Counted from the first letter of the stretch, positions 1-10,309 are shown. The stretch is DNA of 64,000 bases from Dyadobacter bucti (GCF_005869225.1 NZ_SWFP01000005.1:496001-560000), one strand, 5' to 3'. Notes: a model not told the origin generated them from the sequence alone. Numbers and translations: made by a program.

Positions 1-1
1 G

Positions 2-583
2 CTGGATGTGGTAACGATGGTTTATGGTGGATTGGTGAACAAAAATCTGGTAGCAATGCTTCAGGCTGCCGGCTGCAATGCGATCGGGCTGACGGGCGCG
101 GACGGCGGGATTATCCGGTCTGTAAAGCGTCCGGTGAAAAGCATTGATTATGGTTTTGTGGGTGATATTGAGGAAGTAAATGCTGCGCAAATCAGCGCCC
201 TATTAAGCAGCGAACTTGTGCCGGTCATTGCTCCCCTCACTTACAGCTCGGAAGGGTTATTGCTAAATACCAATGCAGATACCATGGCCTCTGCCACTGC
301 CGTAGCGATGGCCGGAAGTTTTGAAGTTAACCTCATCTATTGTTTTGAAAAGAAAGGCGTTCTTTCAGATCCTGACGACGACCTTGCCGTCATCCCGTCG
401 CTGACCCCGGCTTCCTATGAAGAATATAAATCGGCCGGCGTGATCAATAAGGGCATGATCCCGAAGCTGGATAATGCTTTTGCCGCACTTACCGCGGGTG
501 TCAGCAGGGTAACGATTTGCCACGCGGATGACCTGGGCGAAGCTATCATATCTGCCGCGGGAACAACAATTTCTTTGGCATAA
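2..583 (+). CDS. argB: Acetylglutamate kinase, 3' part
   Basis: The reading frame is open from the first full codon of the window, so the gene begins upstream and only about 193 C-terminal residues are visible. It phosphorylates N-acetylglutamate in arginine synthesis (amino acid kinase family, cytoplasm). Family hallmarks are seen: the GGLVNKNLV segment, the AIGLTGADGG stretch, the VPVIAPLTY segment, a NTNADTMA stretch that binds substrate/nucleotide, and the C-terminal GGMIPK-like segment (here NKGMIPKLDNAF), which carries the conserved lysine. The protein ends shortly after a CHADD-like motif, as usual for the family. argH lies 12 kb away on the other strand, so the arginine genes are not one operon here. 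Family assignment is confident; the N-terminus cannot be judged. Confidence 0.93.
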   Translation: MDVVTMVYGGLVNKNLVAMLQAAGCNAIGLTGADGGIIRSVKRPVKSIDYGFVGDIEEVNAAQISALLSSELVPVIAPLTYSSEGLLLNTNADTMASATAVAMAGSFEVNLIYCFEKKGVLSDPDDDLAVIPSLTPASYEEYKSAGVINKGMIPKLDNAFAALTAGVSRVTICHADDLGEAIISAAGTTISLA

Positions 584-693
584 CTACGATTTAGCCAATC
601 ATTATTTGCGAGTTTTTATAGAGGGGGATTTATTAAATTTTTTTAAAATTGATTTTCTCTTACTAAATTGCCTGTCCATAACCCACTCACTCA

Positions 694-2022
694 ATGGCGT
701 TTCGAAAAAACCTGCTTTTGGTATTGCTGTCCCTATGCAATTACGTTTCAGCACAGGTTCCGGAATTTTATAAGGAAGTCCAGCCGATCATTCACGCCAA
801 TTGCGTTCCCTGCCACCGCACGGGCGAGGCTGCGCCATTCCCGCTGATCACTTTTGAGGATGTGACCAAGCGTTCCAAGTTTATCAAACAGGTGGTCAGT
901 TCGCGCTACATGCCGCCATGGAGAGCCGATAATCATTATAATACTTTTGAAAATGACCGGTCGCTGAGTGAGAAGGAGATCAAGACGATCGTAAGCTGGA
1001 TCGACGGCGGAACACCCAAAGGAAAACCGAACACAAAAGCCGAGCAAGATCTTTTGGCGAGGGTCAATGCCGGAACTGCCTATAAGCGCAAACCAGACCT
1101 GCACCTGGGCATTAAAGAGGCATTTAAGTTGAAAGGTGATGCGGTCGAAAGGTTTGTGATGTTTAAAATTCCGTTCGAGCTGGGGCAGGAAGCGAATGTG
1201 GAGGGGATAGAATTTACCTCCAATAATAAAAAACTCATACACCACGCCAATTTCGCTATTCATCCGGTAGCGGACCAGTCGATTGACTTGTACAACTCGG
1301 TAGATTTCGTAGATCTCAGCGGACCTTCCGGGGATAAGTATTACGAATGGATCAAGTATAAAAAAGAAATGACCTACTATGGCGGCTGGATCCCCGGAAC
1401 CACAGTGGAAACTTACCCGGAGGACATGGGTTGGGTTATGCCAAAAAGAGGTGTCATACTCCTGACTGTACATTTCGGGCCGTCTTCTCTGGACACCGAA
1501 AGTATCGACGGTGTTAATATATTTTTCAAACAAACGCCAATCAAAAGGAAGGTGAAGGTGATCAGTCTGGGTTCCGGAGGGATAGGTGAAAAGGATATCA
1601 GCCCGCCTTTTATGATTTTTGCGGATGAGGTAAAAAGCTTTCGTTTAAGGATCGGAAACAACCAGCCTGACATTTCCCTGCTTTACGCCTGGCCGCATAT
1701 GCACCAGCTTGGGAAAGAGTTCAAGGCTTATGCTACTACTTCAGTCCAGGATACCATAAAGCTTGTCCATATTCCTTCCTGGGATTTCCGCTGGCAGGAA
1801 ATTTACAAGTATAAAAAACCATTGTTGCTGCCCAAGGGGGCCATAGTGCATGTGGAAGGCACCTATGACAATACTACGGCCAATCCTATGAACCCGCACA
1901 ATCCGCCTGAACTGGTGATGTCGACCGGGAATATGCGGAGCGACCAGGAAATGATGACGCTGATCTTGATGTATGTGGAGAGAGAACCGGGAGATGAAAA
2001 CCTGGTTTTCAAGTGGAACTGA
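694..2022 (+). CDS. Secreted haem c / copper type II monooxygenase-like protein
   Basis: 442 residues with a signal peptide (cleavage near residue 21, after VSAQ). A single haem c motif CVPCH lies at about residues 37-41, followed by the PFPL...MPPW segment usual in cytochrome domains fused to copper monooxygenase-like modules. The C-terminal two thirds resemble the ascorbate-dependent type II copper monooxygenase (PHM) fold: His pair at about 183-184, a TVHFGP histidine near 260, and a PHMH motif near 335-337 that fits the second copper site. Expected role is a periplasmic or secreted redox enzyme; the substrate is unknown. Related proteins in other phyla often carry an N-terminal redoxin domain, absent here, while a free redoxin-like protein with the matching CPISN motif is encoded at 12144-12656. 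It is 29 bases upstream of the FG-GAP gene and is probably cotranscribed with it. Confidence 0.82.
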   Translation: MAFRKNLLLVLLSLCNYVSAQVPEFYKEVQPIIHANCVPCHRTGEAAPFPLITFEDVTKRSKFIKQVVSSRYMPPWRADNHYNTFENDRSLSEKEIKTIVSWIDGGTPKGKPNTKAEQDLLARVNAGTAYKRKPDLHLGIKEAFKLKGDAVERFVMFKIPFELGQEANVEGIEFTSNNKKLIHHANFAIHPVADQSIDLYNSVDFVDLSGPSGDKYYEWIKYKKEMTYYGGWIPGTTVETYPEDMGWVMPKRGVILLTVHFGPSSLDTESIDGVNIFFKQTPIKRKVKVISLGSGGIGEKDISPPFMIFADEVKSFRLRIGNNQPDISLLYAWPHMHQLGKEFKAYATTSVQDTIKLVHIPSWDFRWQEIYKYKKPLLLPKGAIVHVEGTYDNTTANPMNPHNPPELVMSTGNMRSDQEMMTLILMYVEREPGDENLVFKWN

Positions 2023-2051
2023 ATTTTTAAGGGTATTTTAAATCGTGCTGA

Positions 2052-5000
2052 ATGGTTAGACTTTACTTCATATTCATCTTACTGCTGTCGTTCCCCGTTT
2101 TTTCACAAACCACATTTACCAAACTTTTGCCCAAAGATACCAGGGTGAATTTTGTGAATAAAATAGAGGAAAACGATTCCTTGCACATATTCCGGTATGA
2201 GTACCTGTACAATGGGAACGGCATCGGCGTGGGCGACTTTAACAATGACGGCACGCCCGATCTGTTTATTTCCGGTAATACTGTCCCTAACAAATTGTAC
2301 ATCAACAAATCCGGGCAATCACAGATCCGGTTTGAAGATGTCAGCAAAAAAGCAAAGATCGAAGGAAATGGTACCTGGTCTACGGGCGTGAGCGTCGCGG
2401 ATGTGAATGGTGACGGGCTGCCGGATATCTACGTTTGCCATTCCGGTTTTTACCGGAAGCTTTCGGACAAGAACAACGAGCTTTTTATCAATCAGGGTAT
2501 CAAAAACGGTGTACCTGTTTTCAAAGAAATGGCAGTGGAGGCGGGGCTCAATGCCATAGGCTCCCAATCCACACAGGCCGCGTTTTTTGATTATGACAAA
2601 GATGGTGATCTGGATATGTTCCTGCTTAACCATTCCAATCACAGTGTCAATCCTTTTCTGAATACCCGGGAAATGCGCGCGACGCCCAATCCTTATTTCG
2701 GCAACCGTTTGTTCGAAAATGTAAGCGAAGGCGGGAAACTGAAATTCAAGGATGTTACCGAAAAAGCAGGTATCATCAACAATGCACTGAACTTCGGGCT
2801 GAGCGTCATTGTGGCCGATGTCAATCAGGACGGCTGGCCGGACCTTTATACTACGAGTGATTATACCGAAGTGGATTGTTATTATGTCAACAACCGGAAC
2901 GGGACATTTACGGAATCGTTGAAAAAGTCGTTTACGCATGTTTCCAAGTTTTCCATGGGGGCAGACGTCAGCGATTTTAATAATGACGGAAAACCGGATG
3001 TGCTGACGCTCGATATGCTGCCTGAGGACAATCACCGGCAGAAATTGTTAAAGGGTCCAGATATTTACGATCAGTACCATTTGTTGCTGGACAGTGGTTA
3101 CTACCATCAGAATATGCGGAATATGCTGCATCTGAACCGGGGAAGCGACGCCAGCGGTAATGTTAAATTCAGCGAGATCGGGCAGCTAGCCGGAGTATCG
3201 AATACGGACTGGAGCTGGGCCGGATTAATGGCCGACCTGGACAATGACGGCTGGAAAGACCTGTTCATCACGAATGGTTACCTGAGGGATTTTACCAACA
3301 TGGATTTTCTCAAATACACGGTGGCCGATGAACAGATGAAGGAAGTAGGAAAAGGAAACCTGAATTTCAAGACTTACAATCTTGTTCAGAAAATGCCTTC
3401 CAATAAACTGAAAAACTATCTTTTCAGGAATGCGCATGCCACTTCCGGAAATTATGCATTTGAAGATGTTTCCAGAAGCTGGGGTTTCAGCGAAGAGGCG
3501 GTTTCCAACGCGGCTGCCTATGCGGACTTTGACGGCGACGGCGATCTCGATCTGGTGATCTCCCACATCAATGAGCCTGTTTCCATTTATCAGAACAATA
3601 CCGTTCAGAAAGGACTTATTGTTAAACTGGCTGGTTCGGGGAAAAATTCGCAGGCTTTCGGAAGTAAGGTCTGGGTGTACAGCCAGGGACTCATGCAATA
3701 TTCGGAGCTGTACCCGGTGCGCGGCTACCAGTCTACGGTAACCACGGACCTGCATTTTGGATTGGGGAATTCGGGTAAGACCGATTCCGTAAAAGTGCTC
3801 TGGCCTTCCGGCAAGGTTACTTTTCTTGGAAGTCCGAACCAATCTATTCTTAGTTTGAAAGAATCAGACGCGCAGGACAAAATAACAGAAACAAAAACGC
3901 AGGTTGCGGGAAAGTTCAGAAAAATTGATCCCGGAAGTATCGGCATTGATTTCGTCCACCATGAAAATGAATTTGTGGATTTCAAAGTGGAAGTGCTTTT
4001 GCCATATCAGTTGTCGAAGCTGGGACCTGCGCTGGCCAAAGGTGATGTAAATGGCGACGGCCTGGAAGATCTGTTTTTCGGAGGTGCCTCAAACCAGTTC
4101 GGCGTATTATATATTCAAAAGCCGGGGGGCAAATTTGAAGGTGCGGCTGCCCAGCCCTGGCGGCAAAATGTTGCCTGTGAGGAAGTATCCGCATTATTTT
4201 TGGACGTGGACAGGGATGGGGACCTGGATTTATATATTGTCAGCGGAGGAAATGAATTTGAAGAACAGGCATTGGAATACAGGGATCATTTGTATATCAA
4301 CGAAGGAAACGGTACCATGCATGAGGAGGTTTTGGCATTACCCTCCATGAAAAATCCCAAGCAGATCGCAGTTCAGGCCGATATCGACAAAGACGGTGAT
4401 CTCGACCTTTTTATTGGAGGAAGGGCAGTTCCCGGTTCTTTTCCTATTCCTGCACGAAGCTATATTTTAAGAAATGACACCAAAGGCACCAATATTAAAT
4501 TCACAGACGTAACCGCCGAGTGGAGTAAGGACCTGCTAAATCCCGGCATGATCACAGGTGCCACTTTTGATGATTTGGACAAAGACGGAAACCCCGATCT
4601 CATCCTGGCCGGCGACTGGATGCCTGTTCGTGCTTTTAAAAATACAGGCAAAAGCATGGATGAGGTGAATGTCCCCGAATTGAAAAATACTGACGGTATG
4701 TGGGCGGCGCTTGTTCCGGTGGACATTGACCAGGACGGTGATATGGATTTTGTGCTGGGAAACGGAGGGCTTAATAACCAGTATAAAGCATCCGTGGAAA
4801 AGCCGGTCGTGATTTATTACGATGATTTTGACAAAAACGGCGTCATAGATCCGATTTGCACTTATTATATCGGAGATAAAAGCTACCCTATGTTTTCCCG
4901 GGACGAAATGCTAGACCAGGTCGTGTCGCTCAAAAGAAAGTACACCAGTTACGAATCCTATTCGGACGCCACAGTTGAAGATATTTTTGGAAAAGAGGCC

Positions 5001-5390
5001 ATCGCGAAAAGCGACAAAGTTTACTGTCGCCTGCTGACAAGTGTAGTTCTCGAAAATAAAGGAGGGTTTCAGTTTCAAATACATCAGCTGCCGGAAGACG
5101 CCCAGATGTCCAGAGTAAGTGGTATTGTTTCGGAGGATTTGGATCACGATGGGAAACCTGATCTGGTGATGGCGGGTAACTTTTCTCCTTATCGCGTACA
5201 GCTGGGGCCTTGTGACGCCTCTTTCGGGGCGGTGCTTCTGCAAAAGGAGCCTTTTGTTTTTGAAGCGGTGCCTCCGGCCGAGTCCGGTTTTTGGGCGGGG
5301 GGCGATGTAAGAAATATGGCGAAGATTGATGAACGTATAGTTATATCCGTTAATAACGGAGAGCCTGTGTTTTTTCAAATTGTAAAATGA
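2052..5390 (+). CDS. FG-GAP/VCBS repeat protein with ASPIC/UnbV domain
   Basis: 1112 residues with a short signal peptide (about 19 residues). Many calcium-binding repeats of the DxNxDGxxDL type are visible along the chain (for example DFNNDGTPDL, DVNGDGLPDI, DYDKDGDLDM, DFDGDGDLDL, DIDKDGDLDL, DLDKDGNPDL), which predicts one or two beta-propellers. An ASPIC/UnbV domain sits at about residues 545-600 (around YPVRGYQS and the HFGLG...LWPSG segment), as in CRTAC1-like proteins. The propeller repeats resume after it, so the layout is propeller-ASPIC-propeller. Such proteins are secreted or surface-bound and are often mislabelled RNA-binding; binding of polysaccharide or partner protein is plausible but unproven. 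It ends 3 bases before the haloperoxidase-like gene, which indicates cotranscription. Confidence 0.9.
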   Translation: MVRLYFIFILLLSFPVFSQTTFTKLLPKDTRVNFVNKIEENDSLHIFRYEYLYNGNGIGVGDFNNDGTPDLFISGNTVPNKLYINKSGQSQIRFEDVSKKAKIEGNGTWSTGVSVADVNGDGLPDIYVCHSGFYRKLSDKNNELFINQGIKNGVPVFKEMAVEAGLNAIGSQSTQAAFFDYDKDGDLDMFLLNHSNHSVNPFLNTREMRATPNPYFGNRLFENVSEGGKLKFKDVTEKAGIINNALNFGLSVIVADVNQDGWPDLYTTSDYTEVDCYYVNNRNGTFTESLKKSFTHVSKFSMGADVSDFNNDGKPDVLTLDMLPEDNHRQKLLKGPDIYDQYHLLLDSGYYHQNMRNMLHLNRGSDASGNVKFSEIGQLAGVSNTDWSWAGLMADLDNDGWKDLFITNGYLRDFTNMDFLKYTVADEQMKEVGKGNLNFKTYNLVQKMPSNKLKNYLFRNAHATSGNYAFEDVSRSWGFSEEAVSNAAAYADFDGDGDLDLVISHINEPVSIYQNNTVQKGLIVKLAGSGKNSQAFGSKVWVYSQGLMQYSELYPVRGYQSTVTTDLHFGLGNSGKTDSVKVLWPSGKVTFLGSPNQSILSLKESDAQDKITETKTQVAGKFRKIDPGSIGIDFVHHENEFVDFKVEVLLPYQLSKLGPALAKGDVNGDGLEDLFFGGASNQFGVLYIQKPGGKFEGAAAQPWRQNVACEEVSALFLDVDRDGDLDLYIVSGGNEFEEQALEYRDHLYINEGNGTMHEEVLALPSMKNPKQIAVQADIDKDGDLDLFIGGRAVPGSFPIPARSYILRNDTKGTNIKFTDVTAEWSKDLLNPGMITGATFDDLDKDGNPDLILAGDWMPVRAFKNTGKSMDEVNVPELKNTDGMWAALVPVDIDQDGDMDFVLGNGGLNNQYKASVEKPVVIYYDDFDKNGVIDPICTYYIGDKSYPMFSRDEMLDQVVSLKRKYTSYESYSDATVEDIFGKEAIAKSDKVYCRLLTSVVLENKGGFQFQIHQLPEDAQMSRVSGIVSEDLDHDGKPDLVMAGNFSPYRVQLGPCDASFGAVLLQKEPFVFEAVPPAESGFWAGGDVRNMAKIDERIVISVNNGEPVFFQIVK

Positions 5391-5393
5391 ATC

Positions 5394-6722
5394 ATGGCGG
5401 GAGATACTATTTTAAAAATGATCGGCAAGTTACTTTTGGTGTTTGTTATCGTGCTGGGGCCTTTGGTTTGCCTGGGGCAGGGACCATCTACCAAGCTGCT
5501 GCATAGAGCTGAAAAAAACCTGACGAGGACAATTGTTCACGACATATTTTCGCCTCCGGTAGCAAGCCGGATCTATCTGTATGCCAATGCTGCTGCTTAC
5601 GAAACCATCATTTTGCAGGATAAGCAATACCAAAGCCTTCACGGACAGATCGCCGGTTTCCCTGATATTGGCGGTATTGCGAGGGCTGAGAAAGTAAACT
5701 ATCCGCTTGCATCGGTTTATGCTTTTTTCAAAACCGGAAGCAAGCTGGTTTTCTCGGAGCATTTACTGAAGGATAGTATAGAAGTCATTCTTGGCGGATT
5801 TAAGGAAACAGATCCTGAAGTATATAGCAATTCTTTGAAACTTGGGGAGGCGGTCAGTGACAGCATCATGAAATGGTCGTCGAGTGACAATTATCTGCTG
5901 ACCCGGAAAAAGCGGAGATATAACTACAGTAAACAAAAAGGAAAGTGGACCCCGACGCCTCCTGGATATATTGATGCCGTGGAACCTTACTGGAGCCAGA
6001 TCCGGCCCGTGGCACTCGACTCTGCCGGGCAGTTCAAACCTGTGCCTCCCCCGGCATACAGTACAGACTCCACGAGCCTGTTTATGAAGGAAGTACTGGA
6101 AGTGTACCGCCGGACGCAAAAACTAACTCAGGAGGAAATTCTGATCGCCAGTTTTTGGGACTGCAACCCCTTTTTCCTGAACACCCAGGGACACCTTAAT
6201 TTCGCTACTAAAAAATTGTCCCCCGGCGGACACTGGATTTCAATTGCCGGACAGGCTACGGAATCCGCCGGAAAAAGCTGGAAGGAAACGTCCGCAGCAT
6301 ATCTGCTAACATCGGTCGCGTTGTTCGATGGGTTTATCAGCTGCTGGGACGAAAAGTACCGCAGCCAGCTGATCCGTCCCGAAACGGTGATCAATGCCTA
6401 TGTCAACGAAAAATGGAGACCCCTCCTGCAGACCCCACCATTTCCTGAATATACCAGCGGGCATAGTGTGATATCCACCGCCGCGGCGGTTGTCCTGACA
6501 AGCATTTTAGGGGAAAATTTCGCCTTTAATGATCATACTGAAACGGAATACGGACTTCCTGTCCGGCATTTTGACTCCTTTCTCAAAGCCAGTAACGAGG
6601 CTGGTATCAGCAGGTTATATGGCGGCATCCATTACCGGTCGGCCATAATGGAAGGGCAAAAACAGGGAGAAAACATTGGATTGCAGGTATTACGGAAAAT
6701 TCAGCTAAGGCGCGTGAATTAA
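5394..6722 (+). CDS. Vanadium-dependent haloperoxidase-like / PAP2-superfamily enzyme
   Basis: 442 residues with an N-terminal signal segment (hydrophobic GKLLLVFVIVLGPLVCLGQ). An in-frame ATG at 5418 is an equally good start. The three phosphate/vanadate-binding motifs of the vanadium chloroperoxidase and PAP2 superfamily are intact: K-x6-RP (Lys 321, Arg 328), a TSGH motif (355-357, in place of the common PSGH) and SR-x5-H (Arg 407, His 413). Length and spacing fit bacterial vanadium haloperoxidase-like proteins rather than short membrane PAP2 phosphatases, and there are no multiple membrane segments. With vanadate it would oxidise halides with peroxide; with no metal it could be a phosphatase. 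It follows the FG-GAP gene by 3 bases and precedes SusC by about 200 bases. Halide specificity cannot be read from sequence. Confidence 0.85.
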   Translation: MAGDTILKMIGKLLLVFVIVLGPLVCLGQGPSTKLLHRAEKNLTRTIVHDIFSPPVASRIYLYANAAAYETIILQDKQYQSLHGQIAGFPDIGGIARAEKVNYPLASVYAFFKTGSKLVFSEHLLKDSIEVILGGFKETDPEVYSNSLKLGEAVSDSIMKWSSSDNYLLTRKKRRYNYSKQKGKWTPTPPGYIDAVEPYWSQIRPVALDSAGQFKPVPPPAYSTDSTSLFMKEVLEVYRRTQKLTQEEILIASFWDCNPFFLNTQGHLNFATKKLSPGGHWISIAGQATESAGKSWKETSAAYLLTSVALFDGFISCWDEKYRSQLIRPETVINAYVNEKWRPLLQTPPFPEYTSGHSVISTAAAVVLTSILGENFAFNDHTETEYGLPVRHFDSFLKASNEAGISRLYGGIHYRSAIMEGQKQGENIGLQVLRKIQLRRVN

Positions 6723-6931
6723 TACAACACTCTAGCAAACAGGTATACCAATTATTAATATTTTTTAATAAATATTATCTTTTTGTTAATAAAAATATTT
6801 ATTTTTGAATTCGAATAGTTATGATATCAATAGTAGGCTTGACAGCTACTTTGTTTGGCCGTTCCGGAGATTATCATAATAAAGTTGTGGATTACCTAAA
6901 AAACCAAATTTATCTAATTTATCAGTTTACC

Positions 6932-9900
6932 ATGAGACAAAAGTTTACTGTATTAACCCGTCTGGTAACATTGCTCCTCCTTCTGACAGGAAGTACTTGG
7001 AGTGTGGCCCAGGACAGAAAAACCGTTAGTGGAACGGTTTTCGACAAGGATCAAAATCCTTTGCCCGGTGTGTCTTATCTAGTGAAAGGAAGCAGCGCAG
7101 GTGGTGCAACTGATGCCAATGGAAAATTCAGCATAGCTGTTCAATCGAACGCGGCTGTTCTTGTGTTTTCTTCAATAGGGTTTGTTACGAAAGAAGTGGA
7201 GGTTGGGAGTGCAAGCCAGATCACTGTGAATCTGGAAGAGGATAACAAGACACTTAATGAAGTGGTTATCACCGGTTTCGGTATGTCTACCGAGGCCAGA
7301 AAGCTTTCATATTCAGTTCAGTCCGTTCAGGGAAATGACATTACCCGGGCTGCGAATGCCAACATGGTAAACGCGCTTCAGGGTAAAGTGGCGGGGGTTA
7401 TGATCAACCAGGGAACTGGTGGTCCGATGTCCTCTTCCCGTATCCGTATCCGCGGTAATGCGTCTTTGAGCCCTAACACCCAGCCGCTTTTTGTTGTGGA
7501 TGGTGTTTTGATCCGTCCCGGAACCACAGGTGCCGATTCATGGGGTGCAGGCCAGGATTTTGGTAACATCATGAAAAACATCAACCCTGACAACATCGAG
7601 TCTATGACCGTTTTGAAAGGATCTGCTGCAAGTTCCCTTTACGGATCTGAGGCTTTGAATGGTGTGGTTGTGGTTCAAACCAAAAAAGGTCGCCAGGACA
7701 AAGGCCTAGGTGTGACTTACAATCACACGTCTACTTTTGAAAACGCGTACAAATTCCTTGATCTTCAGAATCAGTTTGGTGCCGGAAGGAGCTCGGAGTT
7801 TATTACAGGAGCTGATGGCGTTCCAGAAGTGGATCGTGCCAATTATCCATGGTCATACGGTCCTGAATTTAATGGACAGCAGGTACGTGACCTGGACGGA
7901 AGAATGGTTGAATGGAAAGCAAACGATCCGTTGAAATTTTTCCAGACAGGTAAATACATCAACCATAACGTGGTTGTGGAAGGTGGAAGCGAGCGCAGTT
8001 CTTTCCGTGCTTCTTTCTCTACTTTGAAAAATACTTCTATCATGCCTGCCGGTACAGAATTGAAGAGAAATAACTTTAATATCAGGGGAACCCAGAAAAT
8101 TGGAAAGATCCTTAACCTAGATATCAGTGCGGACTATACCGATAATGATATGGTTAACCCGATCCGCCAGGGTGGTAACTACAACCCGGTTTTCCGTTTT
8201 GTATACAACCGTCCGCGTTCTATGGATATCGAGTACTGGTCTAAAAATTACATCGATCCAGTTGTAGGCGGCCGCAGGCAAGGAACAGCTGATCCTTACG
8301 GTATCACCGAATTTATGTTCCAGACTTTCGAGTTTAAGCAAACTCGTAACGAAAAAGTTTTCCGCGGAAACATTGACCTTACCGCTAATCTGACTGACTG
8401 GCTGACTTTGCTGGTACGCGGAAACGTTCAGACAGAATTGTACACTGGTAACAATAAGGACCGCGGAGCGGGCGTAGGTTTCACGGGCGGGGAATATGGA
8501 GAATATTCAGAGAACAAATCACAAAGCCGTTTCCAAAGTTTACTGAGCGCCAATAAGCAGCTTTCTTCTGATTTCAACCTGAGCTTCACGGTGGGTGGAG
8601 AAACCAACAGGTTGATCGGTGGACGTTACTACAGAGCAAATACAACCGGTGGTCTTCGTGTTCCTGATGTTTTCTCGCTTGCGAACACAACCAACCCATT
8701 GAACCTCAGCTATCCATTGACTGCTTCTAAACGCATCGACGCACTTTATGCTTACGGCGACCTGACTTATAAGGACGCGTTGACGCTTTCTGCAAGTTTC
8801 CGTAATGACTGGTCTTCTACATTGACCTATGCCGACGGAAGCGGAAATTATACTTATTCTTATCCTTCCGTTGGTCTTTCGTGGATTGCAACTGAATCCC
8901 TCAAAAATCTTCCAACCTGGTTGTCATTTGGAAAGCTGCGCGCCAGCTTGGGTTACACAGGTGGTGATACCGATGCATGGGCTACCAATCAGACAGGTAT
9001 TTACCAGCCAAGCGGAACATACACGCAGGCTGACGGTTCTTTGATTAACTTGTCAGGCTTCCGTGACAACACGCTCCCAAACTATGGGCTGAGAAACCGT
9101 TTGGCACGTGAGGTTGAGTTTGGTGCGGACATTCGTTTCTTTAATAACCGCCTGGGAATTGATGCGACTGTTTATAACAAGATTACTAAAAATGAGATTC
9201 TAAGCCTTGCCACGACATCAGAATCAGGTGTAAGCAGCAGAGTTGTTAACGCTGGTAAAATCCAGAACAAAGGAGTGGAGATTTTGCTTACTGCAACTCC
9301 TATCAAAAAGGGTAAATTCGAGTGGAATACAAGCGTGAACTTCTCGCGTAACCGCAACAAAGTTCTTGAATTGGTACCAGGTACCGATACTTACACATTG
9401 AGTAACGGTTTCGGAGCTGATATGTCATCAGTTGCACGTGTTGGAAAAGATTACGGAACAATTATCACTTCTTATGCTTTTGCAACCTATCAGGGCGAGC
9501 CGGGTAATCCATCCAATGGTAAGCGCGTTATTGGTGCGAACAGCTCTGCGGAAGGTGGAATTGCTTTCCTAAGAAGCGGTGCTTATCAGGGACAGGGTTC
9601 AAAAGAACTGGGAACGATGATGGAGAAATTCCTGATGAGTAATGTGAACTCGCTGCGCTATGGAAATTTCACAGCAACTGTTCAGGCTGATGCGAAAATC
9701 GGTGGTTTGATGGCTTCTGCCACGCACCAGTACGGTTCATCGACAGGCGCATTCGCATTTACATTGCCAGGACGTAATACAGCACTGGGCGGGGTTTCTT
9801 ACACAGACGCAGGCGGTGTGGCAAAAACTGACGGTATTATTCCGGATGGTGTTCTTGCTGACGGATATCAGGTCAATGTGAACGACCAACTGATCGACCT

Positions 9901-10267
9901 GGGCGGTATGCCATACGCGGAGGCTGTTGAAAAAGGATACTTGAAACCAATTCCGGCTTATGCTTACTATTACAACCTTACCCAGTGGGGATCAGGAATT
10001 CGGGAGTACTCTACTTTTGAAAACTCTTGGGTGTCACTTCGGGAAATCTCTATCGGATACAATGTTCCTGCTTCATTGCTGAATAAAGCTAAAATCCAGA
10101 CACTGCGTGTAAGCCTGGTAGGACGTAACCTTGGTTACCTGTACAAAACTGCGAAAGACGGCGTAAACCCGGAAGGACTTTACAGCAACAGAGCAGGGGA
10201 ATTCATGGAGTACGGCGGACTTCCGCTGACACGTAATGTAGGTGTTTCAGTAAATATCGGATTGTAA
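6932..10267 (+). CDS. SusC/RagA-family TonB-linked outer membrane protein
   Basis: TonB-dependent transporter of the SusC type, about 1111 residues from the ATG at 6932, which opens a clean signal peptide (MRQKFTVLTRLV..., cleavage near WSVAQ). An upstream in-frame ATG at 6821 would add 37 unlikely residues. Order: carboxypeptidase-regulatory-like domain (about 30-105, with GTVFDKDQNPLPGV), the NEVVITGFG TonB-box region, the plug domain (LQGKVAGVMIN, RIRGNASL, PLFVVDG, then VLKGSAASSLYGSEALNGVV), and a long beta-barrel ending in VGVSVNIGL. There is no STN domain, so it is not expected to signal through a FecR partner. With the SusD 42 bases downstream it forms an energised uptake pair. The substrate is unknown; context suggests a product of oxidative enzymes rather than a glycan. 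Confidence 0.96.
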   Translation: MRQKFTVLTRLVTLLLLLTGSTWSVAQDRKTVSGTVFDKDQNPLPGVSYLVKGSSAGGATDANGKFSIAVQSNAAVLVFSSIGFVTKEVEVGSASQITVNLEEDNKTLNEVVITGFGMSTEARKLSYSVQSVQGNDITRAANANMVNALQGKVAGVMINQGTGGPMSSSRIRIRGNASLSPNTQPLFVVDGVLIRPGTTGADSWGAGQDFGNIMKNINPDNIESMTVLKGSAASSLYGSEALNGVVVVQTKKGRQDKGLGVTYNHTSTFENAYKFLDLQNQFGAGRSSEFITGADGVPEVDRANYPWSYGPEFNGQQVRDLDGRMVEWKANDPLKFFQTGKYINHNVVVEGGSERSSFRASFSTLKNTSIMPAGTELKRNNFNIRGTQKIGKILNLDISADYTDNDMVNPIRQGGNYNPVFRFVYNRPRSMDIEYWSKNYIDPVVGGRRQGTADPYGITEFMFQTFEFKQTRNEKVFRGNIDLTANLTDWLTLLVRGNVQTELYTGNNKDRGAGVGFTGGEYGEYSENKSQSRFQSLLSANKQLSSDFNLSFTVGGETNRLIGGRYYRANTTGGLRVPDVFSLANTTNPLNLSYPLTASKRIDALYAYGDLTYKDALTLSASFRNDWSSTLTYADGSGNYTYSYPSVGLSWIATESLKNLPTWLSFGKLRASLGYTGGDTDAWATNQTGIYQPSGTYTQADGSLINLSGFRDNTLPNYGLRNRLAREVEFGADIRFFNNRLGIDATVYNKITKNEILSLATTSESGVSSRVVNAGKIQNKGVEILLTATPIKKGKFEWNTSVNFSRNRNKVLELVPGTDTYTLSNGFGADMSSVARVGKDYGTIITSYAFATYQGEPGNPSNGKRVIGANSSAEGGIAFLRSGAYQGQGSKELGTMMEKFLMSNVNSLRYGNFTATVQADAKIGGLMASATHQYGSSTGAFAFTLPGRNTALGGVSYTDAGGVAKTDGIIPDGVLADGYQVNVNDQLIDLGGMPYAEAVEKGYLKPIPAYAYYYNLTQWGSGIREYSTFENSWVSLREISIGYNVPASLLNKAKIQTLRVSLVGRNLGYLYKTAKDGVNPEGLYSNRAGEFMEYGGLPLTRNVGVSVNIGL

Positions 10268-10309
10268 TTCGGAATCACTTCCACCAATTCAAAAACAGAA
10301 ATCATTATC

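Noticed and set aside
6782..6807. Promoter TTTG...TATTTTTG upstream of SusC
   Set aside because: The -7 element is good but the spacing (14 bases) is shorter than the preferred 17-23, so it was not called.
6821..6931. N-terminal extension of SusC from the ATG at 6821
   Set aside because: The extension has no signal character, while the ATG at 6932 directly opens a standard signal peptide.
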